From: Corynespora cassiicola
Lineage: Eukaryota; Ascomycota; Dothideomycetes; Pleosporales; Corynesporascaceae
Assembly (NCBI GenBank): GCA_022059125.1
Contig: JAEUWY010000002.1
Location: 5,270,001-5,334,000, forward strand
Direction of reading: 5' to 3'
Length of the DNA stretch: 64,000 nt
Part shown: positions 1-11,768 of the stretch, piece after piece
Layout: each line of letters begins with the position of its first letter
Position numbering within the stretch: position 1 is the stretch's first letter
Program-made: the position numbers and the translations under genes
The notes under the pieces: model-generated
The model's database searches: none
What the model was told of the DNA's origin: nothing
What the model saw: the letters and a program-made list of their open reading frames with translations, nothing else

Positions 1-376
1 TCGAAAAAGCGCGTCTGCCCCTGCATGCGTATTCCTATTAGCCGTCACTCACATACCATCTCGACAAACACGACCCTTATCCCTTGACCCATCACACTAA
101 CGTAAAATTAGCTACGAAGAAACATTTTTTCATTCCCAACTTTTCACCCGAAAAGACTAGGTGCCTGTATAATCATATCCACGTCCGTATCCGCATTCGC
201 ATGCTCAAAAAAACTCCTACATCGTACACCGCGGCATTCACTTCCGCTTATACTTCTGGACATGCGCCTTTGATTCCTCCCATTCTTCCACGGAGCGCTC
301 GAGGATGTTTTCATACCGGGCTAAACGCCTTTGGTTTCTAAACGGCACTCTTTTTGGTTCTGTGCGGAGGGCAATT
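1..376. other. Intergenic, no gene seen
   Basis: Left edge of the window up to the stop codon of the WBP1 gene. Short open frames here have no recognisable protein character. The part next to 377 is presumably the WBP1 3' untranslated region. Confidence 0.6.
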
Positions 377-2044
377 CTATTGCGTCTTCTTCACACTCTT
401 CTCTGTGGGGGCCGAGTACAACCAAACCGCCACAAAGGCCACCCATCCCAGCACTGTAACCCAGATACCGCCAATCCACGGCCATGCGCCGCTAATCTGC
501 CACGAGCGGGGCCACTCGTCATGGGCAAAGTGGCGGACTGTGACCTGGCGCTTCTCCTCGACATTGGAGAGGAAGGGGCGGCGGTAGTTGATGTAAAAGT
601 TGAAGATGCCGTGTTGGTCGGGGGTGGTGAAGGGGACGGCGAAGATGGACGAGTCAGCTGTCTGGCCGATGGGGCTCAAGTTGAGGCGGTGGAAGGGGGA
701 GAGCATGCTGAATTCCAGCTGGACGGCGTCGCCGGTGGGGGGTTCGAAGGGGACCCAGTGGTCGCGGACGTATTCGGAAAGTTCGACTTGGAAGTGCTGG
801 GGTGGGGGGGTTAGCCTCCGGAAGTGCAGGAACCAGACATTAAACTTACGACGTCCTCCTTGATGCGGTAAATTTTGGGGTTGTTCTCGGGTAGGGCGGT
901 GCTGGTATTGATCTTCTTGCTCGTCGTCTCGGAGAGGTAGTGCACGAACTTGCCGACCTTGAGTACGCCCGTCTCCTTGAAGACCCATTCGGAGACCTGC
1001 TGGACAAATTCGCGGTTCTTGGTTGTCACGGCCTTGCCGCCAATGCTGGCCTTCTCGGCAAACCAGGCGTTCTGGAGCATCTCCGCCGAGCCAACAACGA
1101 CCAGACGCGCCGAGTTATGGGCCTGAAGGGAGGTAACCAAGCTGAGCTGTGAACCAACCGCAAACGGGTCCTCGACAATATCGGCCTCATCCTTGGGGTT
1201 GTAGCTGTATGCGGTGTTCGGGGCGCGCAGAATGGGTGCAAGGAGGGGGCTCTCGTTCCCCAGCGCCTGACCAACAGCCTTGGGGACCGCAATGTAACCC
1301 TCACCACCAAAGTAGTTCTTGACGCCGGAGCGGAGGGACTCAGGGTGGGGCAGAAGGAGAACATCATGCTTCTCGGCAGCCGACTGCTCGTCGTAGTTGA
1401 AGTGGTCAACAACTAGCGCACCCTTGTCGGAGGGGATTTGGATGTCGAGTTCGAGGAGGAGGGCCTGGACAGCAGTAGGAGTGGCGTGATCACTGGAAAG
1501 CGAAACGAGAATGTTGCCCTCCTTCTTCATGAACTCAAGGAGGTTGTTCGCAGTGAGGGAGGGGCCGAGGCCTTTCGACTTGCCGGGGAGCAAAAGGACA
1601 TGGTCGTACGCGCGTTCGCCATGCTTGAAGAGGGCAACAGAATCGGCCTTGGGAGATTCAACGTGGGTTTGGAAACCGCGCGCTGAAATTGGAGTCAGCT
1701 CAATTCAATTGAAGATGTATGCAAGCTCCAGCAATTGCTTTGAATGCCGTGGGGTTCGGAGAGCTTGGAGATGACAAGTTGCACCATCTGGAGCTTCGAC
1801 TGCGCACTTGAGCTCCGATCTCTCCATAATGATTTGCATGCGCCATGGTGCCAACATTCTCCAGCTCTTGTAACCGTTAAAAAGCCAAAAACAACAACTT
1901 ACAGCTCAAATCCTCCAAAAAGACGCTATACTTCTCGCGCTCGGCCTGGTCCTCGAGCACCACCAGCAGCCTGTTCCCGGCCACACTCAAAGCCTGCACC
2001 GCACCAAGCAGCGCAAGCGCTAGGAAGGAAAAAAGCCACCTCAT
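377..2044 (-). CDS. wbp1: Oligosaccharyltransferase subunit WBP1 (OST48/DDOST)
   Basis: Non-catalytic subunit of the ER oligosaccharyltransferase, which transfers the lipid-linked glycan to Asn-X-Ser/Thr sites of nascent secretory proteins. Three exons are read: 2044-1903, 1682-850 and 796-377, with GTAAGT donors at 1902 and 849 and CAG acceptors; they join in frame to 464 residues, the usual family length. The start at 2044 gives a signal peptide (MRWLFSFLALALLG), followed by RLLVVLED as in the family. A single membrane span (GIWVTVLGWVAFVAVWLY) lies near the C-terminus, and the protein ends in KKTQ, a cytosolic dilysine ER-retrieval motif as in yeast Wbp1. Conserved blocks include HVLLLPGKSKGLGP and HDVLLLPHPESLR. 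The gene is head-to-head with the complex I gene at 2439. Confidence 0.93.
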
Positions 2045-2438
2045 ATTCGCAACAGGACGTGGCGGGGGTGGTGGAATTGGTCTGAATAAATCAATTCAAG
2101 AACGGGCTGGGAAGCGCGGCGGGCAGACGGTCATTGAGATACGTATGCTTTTGCCAAGCCGTCGCCGCGCACTCCCCCGGCCCAGGGCCAGGGCCACCCC
2201 CATCGGCGCCGGAACAACCCTTTCCGCCGACCCGCGACCGCGAGCTTGAAGCTTCCGCCAACGTCCACCCTCGCCCGATAGCATCACCCCTCCCAGCAGC
2301 CATTGCCGCCCCGCGACTGCGATTGCGACACAGAACCCGTTTGCTGACCGAGCGGCCCGCCTCTGGTGAGTGAATTGCCGCCTGCAGGCTGCCCTACCGA
2401 GTGGCTCGATGCTGATATGCGATAGAAAGCCAGCGATC
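2045..2438. promoter_or_regulatory. Shared bidirectional promoter region, WBP1 / NUO9.5
   Basis: Only 394 bp separate the two divergent start codons, so both promoters must lie here or overlap. The stretch is GC-rich, with C-rich runs around 2170-2230. I see no clear TATA box. The extent is set by the two start codons, not by mapped transcription starts. Confidence 0.5.
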
Positions 2439-2895
2439 ATGTCCGCACAACCGTCCCCCCTCTTCTTCAAGCAGCCTCTGCGCTACCTCAAGTGGGCTTC
2501 TATCAACAAGCCTGCTTACTTTTACAGTATCGTTGTGGGGCTTACCGGCCCTGCGCTCATGGCTGTCGTGCCCCCGGTTCGCAGGTACTATGGCTATGAG
2601 AAGGCTCCCAAGGTTCCCATGACTTACCCGAGTACGTGTTTCGCGCTGTTTCCCAGGATCGTAAAATGTTGTTTGAAGGATTGGTGGGAGTTAGAAGGAG
2701 CTGGAGACGAGGAACGTTTCGATTCGGTAGTAGTTTGAACGTTTCTCGTATCCTGCTTCTGAATGGATGCACAAATATACGTCTAAAGAGAAACATGATG
2801 CTGGGCGCCAGGAGGGGCCGTAATAGACAGAGGGCTAACATGGTGCAGTACCCAAGGGACCTCGGCCGCGCCCCACGGGCTTCGACGACGAGTAA
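2439..2895 (+). CDS. nuo9.5: NADH:ubiquinone oxidoreductase 9.5 kDa subunit (NDUFA3-like)
   Basis: Small accessory subunit of mitochondrial complex I in the inner membrane. Exon 1 is 2439-2631 and exon 2 is 2849-2895. The intron starts GTACGT, has a GCTAAC branch site near 2834 and ends GCAG. Splicing gives 79 residues, whose tail continues as TYPIPKGPRPRPTGFDDE. The N-terminus (SPLFFKQPLRYLKWASINKP) followed by one hydrophobic segment (FYSIVVGLTGPALMAVVPPV) matches the fungal 9.5 kDa subunit in length and layout. Both neighbours flanking the shared promoter are housekeeping genes. Without the second exon the frame runs on into unrelated intron sequence, which is why the spliced model is preferred. 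Confidence 0.9.
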
Positions 2896-3267
2896 AGACG
2901 GAAGTGTGATAAAAAAGGAAGTGGATTGGAGAGGATTTGGCGCTGCGATGCGCTCCGAGGACGGCATCACGGGACGAATAGATGCGCGGAGATGGCACGC
3001 CAAAAGGATACTTAAAGACCGCTTGATACCGGGATGTAGGCACGAGGACCGCAATCCCGCTCTGTATAAAGTACATTTCCTTGATTCGAATACCCGTCCG
3101 TTGCAAACCCATAACCATGCCAACGCCATTCCAATGCCAACGCCAATACCCCCGCCCGACTTTTGTGATGGTACAGTGAGATTTTGTGCCGACGAGCCCA
3201 TATCATGATATTGATGCAAGAGTGTGTTTTGAAGCGGACATACACCTTTGACACCAGCATGACTGGC
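2896..3267. other. Intergenic between convergent genes
   Basis: Sequence between the stop of the complex I gene and the stop of the BTB-like gene on the opposite strand. Open frames crossing it lack family motifs; it probably holds the two 3' untranslated regions. Confidence 0.5.
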
Positions 3268-4714
3268 TCACTCCGTGCGCTGGCGAACCTTGCAAAACTC
3301 GTCTCCGTCCTCTCCATCAACAATCTCCTCGTCGGGTTGCATCTGGTTTTGGTCCTGCAACCGCCGCGCCGCGTCCAACGTATGCCGAATGATTTCGTTA
3401 CCGCCCGGAATGCGTCCACGCTTCTGACCACCAACCGGCGGCTCGAGCGGCACTTGCTCCTTCAGCCATGGTAACTCTGCATGATCGAATCTGGCACAGG
3501 TGAGGTAACGAACCTCGTACTGGCCCGTGTCCAAGTGCAGCTCATTCTCCATAATTCCAGTCTGGCTGACAATCCCCTTGAAGGCCTCCTTAATCTCCAA
3601 AAGATGGTTCTCGAGCACATTGATGGCCTTCTTCGTCATTGGGAACTTCTCGTTGAACTGATTAATGATGCTCCGGTCCATATAGGCATCACCCGCGGCA
3701 TGAATCTGCTTATATAGCCCATAACCGCCATCCAGACCGTGATATCCCTTCTCGTTGATGATCTGCTGTCCAAACCAGTGCCTAAACCAGCCCAGCGCAA
3801 TCCAAACGAGAATCTCGCGGGCGTACTCTTCACATTTTATGGGCCTATGCTCCACCGGCGCACAAATACCCCCCGGGTAGTTAGACATGAGCATCAGCTC
3901 AAGCTTTCCGCTCCGCCTAACCAGCTCGCGATGGTGTTTCAAGACAAGTTCGCGCGTCTGCGGCTCCAGCTTCGAGCTTGAAGTCTTCAAGACACGCCAG
4001 TTGCCCGCAAGATGCACCATAGCCTCTTTAAAAATCAGCTCGCTCTTGATCCGACTCGCCATATTGAGCCATGCAACCGGCATCTTGGCGATGGCGCGGT
4101 ATAGCGCCTGGCCGTGGCGGACAAGGGCGACTTCGACAGGCTTCGCGACCATGGGTACGCAGCCTAGGTACTCGGCGATGTAGATGAGGCCCACAGAATC
4201 GTCGAGCGCGCCTTCCATGGTCTTCGATGATATTTCTACGGTGGAAGTATAGAAGGCGTATAGGATTGTTTTGTATTGCTCGAAGATCTTGGGCGTGGGG
4301 AGGCCGTTGAGGTTCCAGACGGGGCCGAGGCGGCCATCCAAGCGGTCACCTGAGGTATTGAGCTTCTAAACAGGCAATTAATTAGTCTCTTGAAACTTCT
4401 GCAGCTCATTAGGGCCCGGCGATTGCTTCTCCTGCCCAACATTCTCCTTTTTCGCACCATTATGATGCCGACACACCTACCACGCGCTCCAAAATCCCCG
4501 CCGGATCCTCATCCGTCGGCATCGTACGCAACTCTAGCATCCAGCGATGATAGATGTTGGCGTCGCGGGCTTGCTTGGACAGCTTGATGGCGTTGGCTTC
4601 GGTGAGTTGCGAGGCGAAGAAGGCGCTGTTGCGCGTGAGGGTGCCAGAGTGCAGATGGATGCGCGAATCGTGCGCTAGCACGATTATTACGTCTTCGGGG
4701 GCGTTTGTATTCAT
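3268..4714 (-). CDS. BTB/POZ-like domain protein
   Basis: Two exons, 4714-4481 and 4365-3268, give 443 residues. The intron (4366-4480) has GTAGGT at its 5' end, an ACTAAT branch site and TTTAG at its 3' end, and joins ERV to KLN in phase 0. Residues about 7-60 resemble a BTB fold: an EDVIIVLAHDSRIHLHSG start, then LTRNSAFFASQL, the usual pattern of buried beta strand, His, Ser and FF. The remainder is a long, mostly helical region without a catalytic motif that I recognise, ending in an acidic tail (EEIVDGEDGDEF). Fungal BTB proteins of this layout are mostly uncharacterised; some act as adaptors for Cul3 ligases, but nothing here proves that. No signal peptide or membrane span is visible. 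Confidence 0.75.
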
Positions 4715-6525
4715 GATTTATGGGTCGACGGATTGGTTTGAAGGCTTTATAAGGTGTTTTGTGGTGATATGGGAGGGAAGGGGAAGGGTATCGTTTGAGA
4801 GTTGGGGTGGTGAGAGATCAGATGACGGCGAGAGAGGTGGCGTAAATGGGTTTTGATGCCTTCACTTAGCTTTGTGGTGGAGATAACCTGCATTCCGGAG
4901 GCTGCTACAAAAACGTGGTGAAGGCTGCGGAGTGAGTTAACGAAATGATGGTTTCTAGTCGTCCCTCTTCTTTTTGAGTCGAAATCAGTGGATGAGATAG
5001 GGGAGGTTGAGGGGGAAAAAATCACAAAGCTCACTAATTCAAGCATTAATTGATAAAGCACAGAAGTACTAGGGAATGATCAAAGGCATTTGTCCAGTAA
5101 ACTGAAGTACTGAAAATGGCATCAAAGCGCCTAGGATATTGCAGCAGACTGAATGTTTGAAATAAGAAGACTGGGAATTTATTGATATATAGCATTTAGA
5201 ATTAGCATAAAATAATGGCATTGGAAAAAGCTGCGGACGTTCTTTTCTCTTAGAAGCATAAACAGTAATAACGCTGGTTGGGCATCTAAAAAAACAGAAA
5301 CTAAAGGTAATAAGAAAACAATATAGATAATGGCATAGTAGTCCTTTGTTGTGGAGGGTCCTGGGGACAAGTGGCTATTCAGAGTACCAGGAAAGGAAAT
5401 CATCAAGTCTAATGCCCAGCCTTCCGGCCGATCACAGATGATGTACAAAGATTGCTGCCAATCAGATCTGATTAGTTATCAAGGGAAAATCTGACGATAT
5501 CAAAAACGCTATATGCCAACAATGAAGTGTGGGCGAACGATCCGACCACCGATTTTGCGGGGTAAGTGATAGGTTCAGCCCGTCAAGTGACTAGCATAAT
5601 TCAATATCGTCTATGTTTTTCATATGCAAACGAGATTTCTCAAAGTATGTTTGTAAATTTCTGCATAATCTGGAGAGAGACCGCTGCTGACGCTATATTC
5701 AAAGAGATTGGGTGTACTAACACTTTGTAGGTAGCAATGCGACCTGGTAGCTCTGGATTCTAGAGCTGAGATTCATTTACCGCGCTATATTACTTGGCGA
5801 TAGGAAGACTAGTATAGCTGCGTTTCTACTGTTTCATAACTAGGGAATAGATGTTCTAGGCCAATCAGAGTGCTCTTATGGTCCGGCGGTACGCCACGTT
5901 CGATAGTCTAGCTGGATTCTACTGCCTTGGCAAGACGCATACCAAACTTTTTAGTTCCCCGATTCAGTTTTTTAAGCATCTCAAACTATCTACAATTACC
6001 CCTATTACGTTGTGATCATTGGAAACCCTTTATTATCACAAACATCACGTCGAGGTGGGTTCCACATCTCGAATGCCCCTGAAAACACACCATCACTATA
6101 TTTTGCGGAGGCATTTGAACTTTCAAAGGTTGAAGAACCACATTAAAAAAGATTTTTGCCGTCAGATATTTACGATCTTTTTCATATTGTGATCAAAAGA
6201 GTTGAAGTCTAGCCTTCTGCCGGATTTCTTGGCGGTCGTTGACAGCTTATTGAGTTTCGAGACCGCGAAACTTCTCGACTGAAAATACACCTATCCGAAT
6301 AGATCTAGCATAGTTAGGACCTGCACCACTATTTTTGGTATAGTTAGTGATGGATTTTTGTGTCTTTTGTGAATCCTGGTTCCGCGAGTCAAGACTGGGC
6401 CTCTTTCCACAGTAAGAACAGTTATATAGTGCAGGCCATTCCTCAAATATTGGGATGCAAGGACATAATATTTCCATTCACTATATCTCCTTTAGTCATT
6501 CCTTTATACAATCTTTCAACCCATC
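4715..6525. other. Gene-poor intergenic region, 1.8 kb
   Basis: Moderately AT-rich DNA between two divergent genes. Frames of 75-105 codons occur on the minus strand (4747-5061, 5179-5448, 6247-6477) but show no motif, no sensible splice partners and biased low-complexity composition. The final 100-200 bp presumably contain the promoter of the copper radical oxidase at 6526. Confidence 0.55.
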
Positions 6526-8942
6526 ATGCTTTTTTCTACCAAGGCCCTGTCGCTTGCGGCACTCCTTATTACTTTACCCACGAGTGTTCTCGGCCAGTCA
6601 GAGAGCGATGTCCCCGCTCCAGAAGACTACATGATGCCTTCAGAGACCCCTGATGCCCCCAAGCCAAAGATACATCTTGGATGCTACTCTGAGACGGCAC
6701 GGGGTAACTCGCTGAAGACGTACACAAACTTGAACAACGCTCAGATGAGCAGTGACCGATGCAAGACTCACTGTTCTCAATTTAACTCGACTATGTTCGG
6801 AGTAAGCCGTGGAACGTGGTGCTTTTGTGGAGATATCCTCGGAACCGGCACCAAAGCGGCACCACTGAGCCAGTGCAACACAGCTTGCCCTGGGAACAAG
6901 GAGGAATTTTGTGGTGCAACCAACCGCGTCAATATCTATGGTCCCGAGGAACTCATAGAGCGTCCTGCTGTTCCAAGCACCAACGATCATCAGGGGTGCT
7001 TCTCTCATCCCGCAGGGGGCAAGGCTCTCAATGATTACCCCAGCCTACGCAGCACCAAAATGACCATTAGTCTATGCCAAGATCACTGCTCCTCATACCA
7101 AGCGCACTATTTTGGTGTTCAGAATGGGAGAGACTGTCTTTGTGGCAAAGATTCGAAAGGCGCTGTCGTAAAGCCTCTATCGTCTTGCAAGACATCATGC
7201 AACGGTGGCGATGGCAACTTCTGCGGATCTACCACTCAATTCAATCTATATGAGCTCGACTTCTCGCGATACAAGAATATTGGGCAATGGGGCGATCTTA
7301 TCAAGTTTCCTGTCATCCCTGTTGCAATCGCGCTGTTGCCTGAGAGCGGCAACCTGCTGGCCTGGTAAGTCGGTTCGGTTGAAACAGGTATGATCGAGCA
7401 CTTACATGCGTCTAGGTCTGCGGGCTGGGCCAACCGTTGGACATTCCCCGGAAACGGAAAGACATACACAGCCATTTACGATGCGAAGAGCAAGAGCGTC
7501 ACCGAACACATTGTTCAGAACACTGAGCATGACATGTTTTGTCCCGGCATTTCGATGGACTCGAACGGCAAAGTTATAGTGCTGGGAGGATCCACACATC
7601 AGAAGACAAGTGTATTCGATTCAAAAACGAACAGCTGGACTGCAGCGGCCAACATGGCTATCCCCCGTGCTTATCAGTCCAGCGCACTGACTTCCGATGG
7701 TCTTGTCTTCTCCATTGGCGGCGACTTCCGTGGCACAGGCAGGAAAGATGGTGAGGTGTATAGTCCCATGAACAACACTGCCATCAAGCTTCCAGGTGCC
7801 CCTGTCGCCCCCATGCTCATGGCCACTGGACGAGGAAGCTTCCGCGCAGATAGCCATGCATGGCTTTTTGGGTGGAAAAACGGCTTCGTATTCCAGGCTG
7901 GGCCAAGCAAGGCCATGAACTGGTATGGCACTCGCGGATCGGGAAGTGTCAAGGGGGTTGGAAACAGAGCCAACGATGCAGACTCGATGTGCGGAGTCTT
8001 TGTTATGTATGAGTAAGTTTTCATCCGTATATGCTTGTCCGAGTAACGACTAAGACAATGACAGCGCGACTGCAGGAAAGATTCTGACTCTAGGAGGTTC
8101 ACCCAGCTATGATGGTTCAGCCGCAACATCTAATGCGCATATCATCACACTTGGAGAGCCCGCGCAGCCTGTTCAGGTGGAGAAGATCCAGAACGGTGCT
8201 TACCCTCGCGCATTTGCCAATGGTGTAGTCCTTCCTGATGGAAAGGTTTTGATACTCGGTGGAACGACGTATGCCCGACTGTTCAGCGACTTGGACCCTG
8301 TCCTGTTCCCCGAACTGTTTGATCCGGAGACAAAGACATTCTCAAAGGTAAATGCAGTGCTTCCAAATTTGAGAGTAGTCCTGACAACAGTTGCAGCTGA
8401 GAGCCCACATGATTCCCCGTAATTACCACTCCACTGCGCTGCTAATGCCTGACGCAACCGTTTTCCACGGTGGCGGTGGCTTGTGCAACGGCTGCTCAGC
8501 AAACCACTTTGATGGCCAATTCTATTCTCCGCCTTACCTTTTCCAAGAAGTATGTGATCCTCCGTCTGCTTTTCGAGGTCTTAACACTAATGATTTTCAG
8601 GATGGCATCACGCCAGCAACCAGGCCAAGCATTGCCTCTGTCAATGGATCTCCAGGCTCTGATCAAGGCCCCGTCAAAGTATTCGGCGGTGATACCCTCA
8701 CAATTGAGACCGCTGATTCATCGAACTACAAGTTCTCTTTGATCCGAATGGGAACTGCGACGCATGCTGTCAACACGGATCAGCGCCGCATTCCGCTGCA
8801 ACCGCAGGGAAGTGGTACCAAATATACGGCTACTCTTCCCAGTGACAAGGGAATTCTGCTCCCCGGTTACTGGATGCTATTTGCCGTCAACGAGCAGGGA
8901 GTTCCTAGTGTAGCGAAGACAATTCATGTTGCGCTTGAGTAA
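6526..8942 (+). CDS. Secreted copper radical oxidase with two WSC domains (AA5 family)
   Basis: Galactose-oxidase-type enzyme that oxidises an alcohol to an aldehyde and releases H2O2, probably at the cell wall or outside the cell. Five exons are inferred: 6526-7364, 7416-8012, 8065-8347, 8397-8549 and 8601-8942 (737 residues). A signal peptide (residues 1-23) is followed by Cys-rich WSC domains at about 51-138 and 155-245, then a Kelch-like propeller and a C-terminal immunoglobulin-like domain. The active-site set is present: Cys322 in DMFCPG and Tyr366 in PRAYQSS (44 residues apart, as Cys228 and Tyr272 are in Fusarium galactose oxidase), Tyr583-His584 in RNYHS, and His679 in GTATHAVN. The stacking Trp290 is replaced by Phe384, a change known from aliphatic and aryl alcohol oxidases of this family. 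The WSC domains suggest glycan or wall binding. The last intron is in frame and could be retained. Confidence 0.92.
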
Positions 8943-9244
8943 ATTGGGTACTTTGTGGAGGGAAGAGTTTGGAGCTGTCTTCATTTGTAATTACTACCGG
9001 ACGTTTTCTTTTGTCTTGTCCGATTTTACCTGCTTTTGAATCAACTTGATATTTGATGAATAAGTTCATGAAGCAATCGTCATCGATGAGCCAGCGAATC
9101 TGGCTTATCAAAAGGAACCTCTTTTACTGGCATGAGAGAAGATAGCATATGAGATGTGCACCCTGCTCTGAACAAACTCTACATATAATGATAAATACAA
9201 AGTAATGGAATTGAAATCAGAAATCAGAAAGAGTGCTATGAGTT
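8943..9244. other. Intergenic between convergent genes
   Basis: 302 bp between the stop codons of the copper radical oxidase and the RTA1-like gene. It presumably carries both 3' ends; no gene is seen. Confidence 0.6.
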
Positions 9245-10418
9245 TCACGATGGCTTCGCGGCGCCCTCGCTTTCGTTCGCTATTCCGGCCTGCCCCCCCT
9301 CAACTCCCTTCTTGCTCAAACCAAACCACCTCCTCCTACCCTTTGTCTTCTCCTTTAAGCCCTTCTCATAGCCCTCCCTAAAGCAAATCCCCGGAGGGAA
9401 GATATTCAACGCCAACACTCCCGCGGCAATAATCGCCCCCTCAAGCCCAATAAAATACCTCTGCGTCAAAATCAAATGCCCCGTCCACCCCTCACTCAGC
9501 TCGGCCACCCGATACACACACCTCGTAAAGACACACAACGTACAAAACGCCAGCGCGCCCACAAAACCGCGAAATTTCCAACTTGCGCGCAACCGTGCGA
9601 ACTTCGCATCCAGCGCTTCCTCAGCGCCCAACTGGCGAATGCGGCGCAGCGTGCGCAGCGAAAAGTCGAGCGCCAGCAGGATGAATATGAGCAGAGTGAC
9701 GACCTGCACGGCGAGGCCGGCGATCATGATGTTGTTGCCGGTGGTGGGGTCGCGGTCGGCGTGCGAGGCGGCTGAGGCGAGGCCGCCGCCCGCAGCTTGA
9801 AGGAGGAGGGAGGCGACGTCGCAGGGGATGAAGATGCGGGGGTAGGAGAGGGGAGCGATGCGAGAGTTTTGGGCGCCGAAGGTGAGGACTATGCGCGAGA
9901 GGCAGAGGTAGATGCCTGCTGCGAGGAAGGCTGGGGCTGGAGTTAGTAGGTTGAAGAGGCAGGAAAGAGGGGAAGTTTAACATACCGGGTGCGATGGTCA
10001 GACATACGATTTGGATTAAGAAGGGATTCTGTGGGACATGTTAGTGCTAGAGGCCGGTGGATTATATGCTGAGATAGTTTACCTCCGCAAAGGGGTTACG
10101 ATAGCTCATGACTCGGCCCACGTATCCCACGACTTCAAGTGCGCATCCACACACCATTGCAATGGTAAAACCCAAGAAGCGTTTTGAAAGTACACCCTGT
10201 CCGAGGAACAGCAGTGTGGATAGCCCAAAGAGTGCGCAAAAAAGCGCGTTTGCTGCCAGAGAGGGGCGGTAGCCCCAATACGAAAGGTCCAGTGGACAAG
10301 TATCAAGGGTACACTGATCTCTGAAATTCTTTCGTTCATCATGGGTCATAGGCGTAGACTCAGCGCGGGCTTCCAGTGCAAGCGCTCCTGTGACGAGGTT
10401 ATAGGTAAAAGTCGCCAT
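9245..10418 (-). CDS. RTA1-like multi-pass membrane protein
   Basis: Member of the fungal RTA1/RSB1 lipid-translocating exporter family, linked to 7-aminocholesterol resistance and sphingoid-base efflux in yeast. Three exons are inferred: 10418-10083, 10028-9986 and 9930-9245 (354 residues). The first intron (GTAAAC donor, CTAAC branch, ACAG acceptor) joins NPFAE to NPFLIQ; the second starts GTATGT and ends CCCAG. About seven hydrophobic segments are visible. Family-typical blocks include YWGYRPSLAANALF, EVVGYVGR, FLAAGIYLCLSRI, RIFIPCDVAS and ALNIFPPG. The tail after the last span is basic (KGRRRWFGLSKK) and cytosolic in the family topology. A second ATG three bases upstream (10421) would add one Met. 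The substrate cannot be deduced from sequence. Confidence 0.9.
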
Positions 10419-11768
10419 CACCTCAATGTTGGAGGCTTTGCCCGGGGTAAGTCGGCGACTGCGCTGGTGTGATAGCCCAAAAAGGAGATAACTCGAGTAG
10501 CAAGGCTTAGGGAATTCTAATATCGGTGCGTATCTCCAGTTCTTTCCAAAGCCTCGTTACAGCCAGGATTACTTCGGACGGGTCTACGCCTCTTTCAAAA
10601 GTGGCACCCCAGGAATAAAGACCGCGGGGCAGGCCAGATAAGTTCGCAAATCTCACCTTAAATCAGCAGCAAGCACAGTCTCAAAACTTCCAACCAAACG
10701 AAGGGAAAAGAAAAGCAATAGAATCCAACGCGCCAGAAGCACCCATGAATCCGAGATACGACCCCCATCTTAAGCTTTCTGTCGCCGAGACCCTACGGCA
10801 AGCTTGACCGGTCTTCCTGCTTACCCATCCATCAGCTCGCCATCTCGGAACGCCTTGCCATCTTTCCGTCTCATGGCGAACACGAATCGCCCGCCCCGAT
10901 TGGCTTGTAACAATTTTTTCGCGTTAAGCGACGTATTTGTGATGGGTCTGGAGGGAAGCGATGGCGGTTGGTCGACCTCGCTTAGAGGATAGGCTCCGAG
11001 GAGGCCGGGATGACGGGTTAGGGAATTCGATCGACGAGGCCGAGGCTCAGAACACATGCCGGTTGGGATCAGGGGTGCTTGGAAAGCTTGCAGGGAGGAG
11101 GGGTATGAGCTGAGGACGAGTGTGATGGTGAATGTTTAGCTGCGCCCTTTTGGGGAGGGCGGCGGGCTGAGAAAGGGCGGGGGGACAGTTACGGGGAATC
11201 ATCAAGGCGGAGATGCAAATGGTTTTTTGAGGCAACTACCTTATTCCGATCTAGCAAAACAAGATGGTCTTTGAATATTCCGACCTTGTGCTCTTTTGAG
11301 TCCAAAAATGTGCCTCTTTCGTGCACGATTTCGTAACACCAGATTAAGATTTTTTACAATCTGCTATCACATCTGTGCGGAGCAAACAACAGCTTTAATA
11401 GAGATTAGTATGTCGAAATAGCTCGTATATATTACACAGAACAACTATAGTTCTTAATACGTTGTTCTAGCGAGTATTTAGACAGAAACCAGCCTATCTT
11501 AGTATAAAAACATCCTCATCGAATGATCATGAACAGGGCCTCCGATTATTCTAGAAAACTGCTCAATAAACAAAGAATCCCACACAAGCAATAAAGAAGA
11601 ATAAAATGCTACGGCTCGAGTAGTGAATGCGCAGAAGTTTCATGGTCAACAGATCACTAAGTTATCTAATTGTCCTTGCGATCACTGTACCTAACGATAC
11701 AATCAATATATCGACTCCATAACGGAATACACTGTACTGTCCCATGATTGTCAATACTTTTTCCATTC
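10419..11768. other. Intergenic, 1.35 kb
   Basis: Upstream half (10440-11240) has mixed composition with several short frames lacking motifs; 11250-11750 is AT-rich. It contains the promoter of the RTA1-like gene and the 3' region of the reductase gene. No RNA gene or repeat was recognised. Confidence 0.5.

Noticed and set aside
305..814. 169-codon plus-strand frame antisense to WBP1
   Set aside because: Antisense shadow of exon 3 of WBP1.
5179..5448. 89-codon frame with hydrophobic stretches
   Set aside because: AT-rich DNA readily encodes hydrophobic residues; no start context, splice partner or motif.
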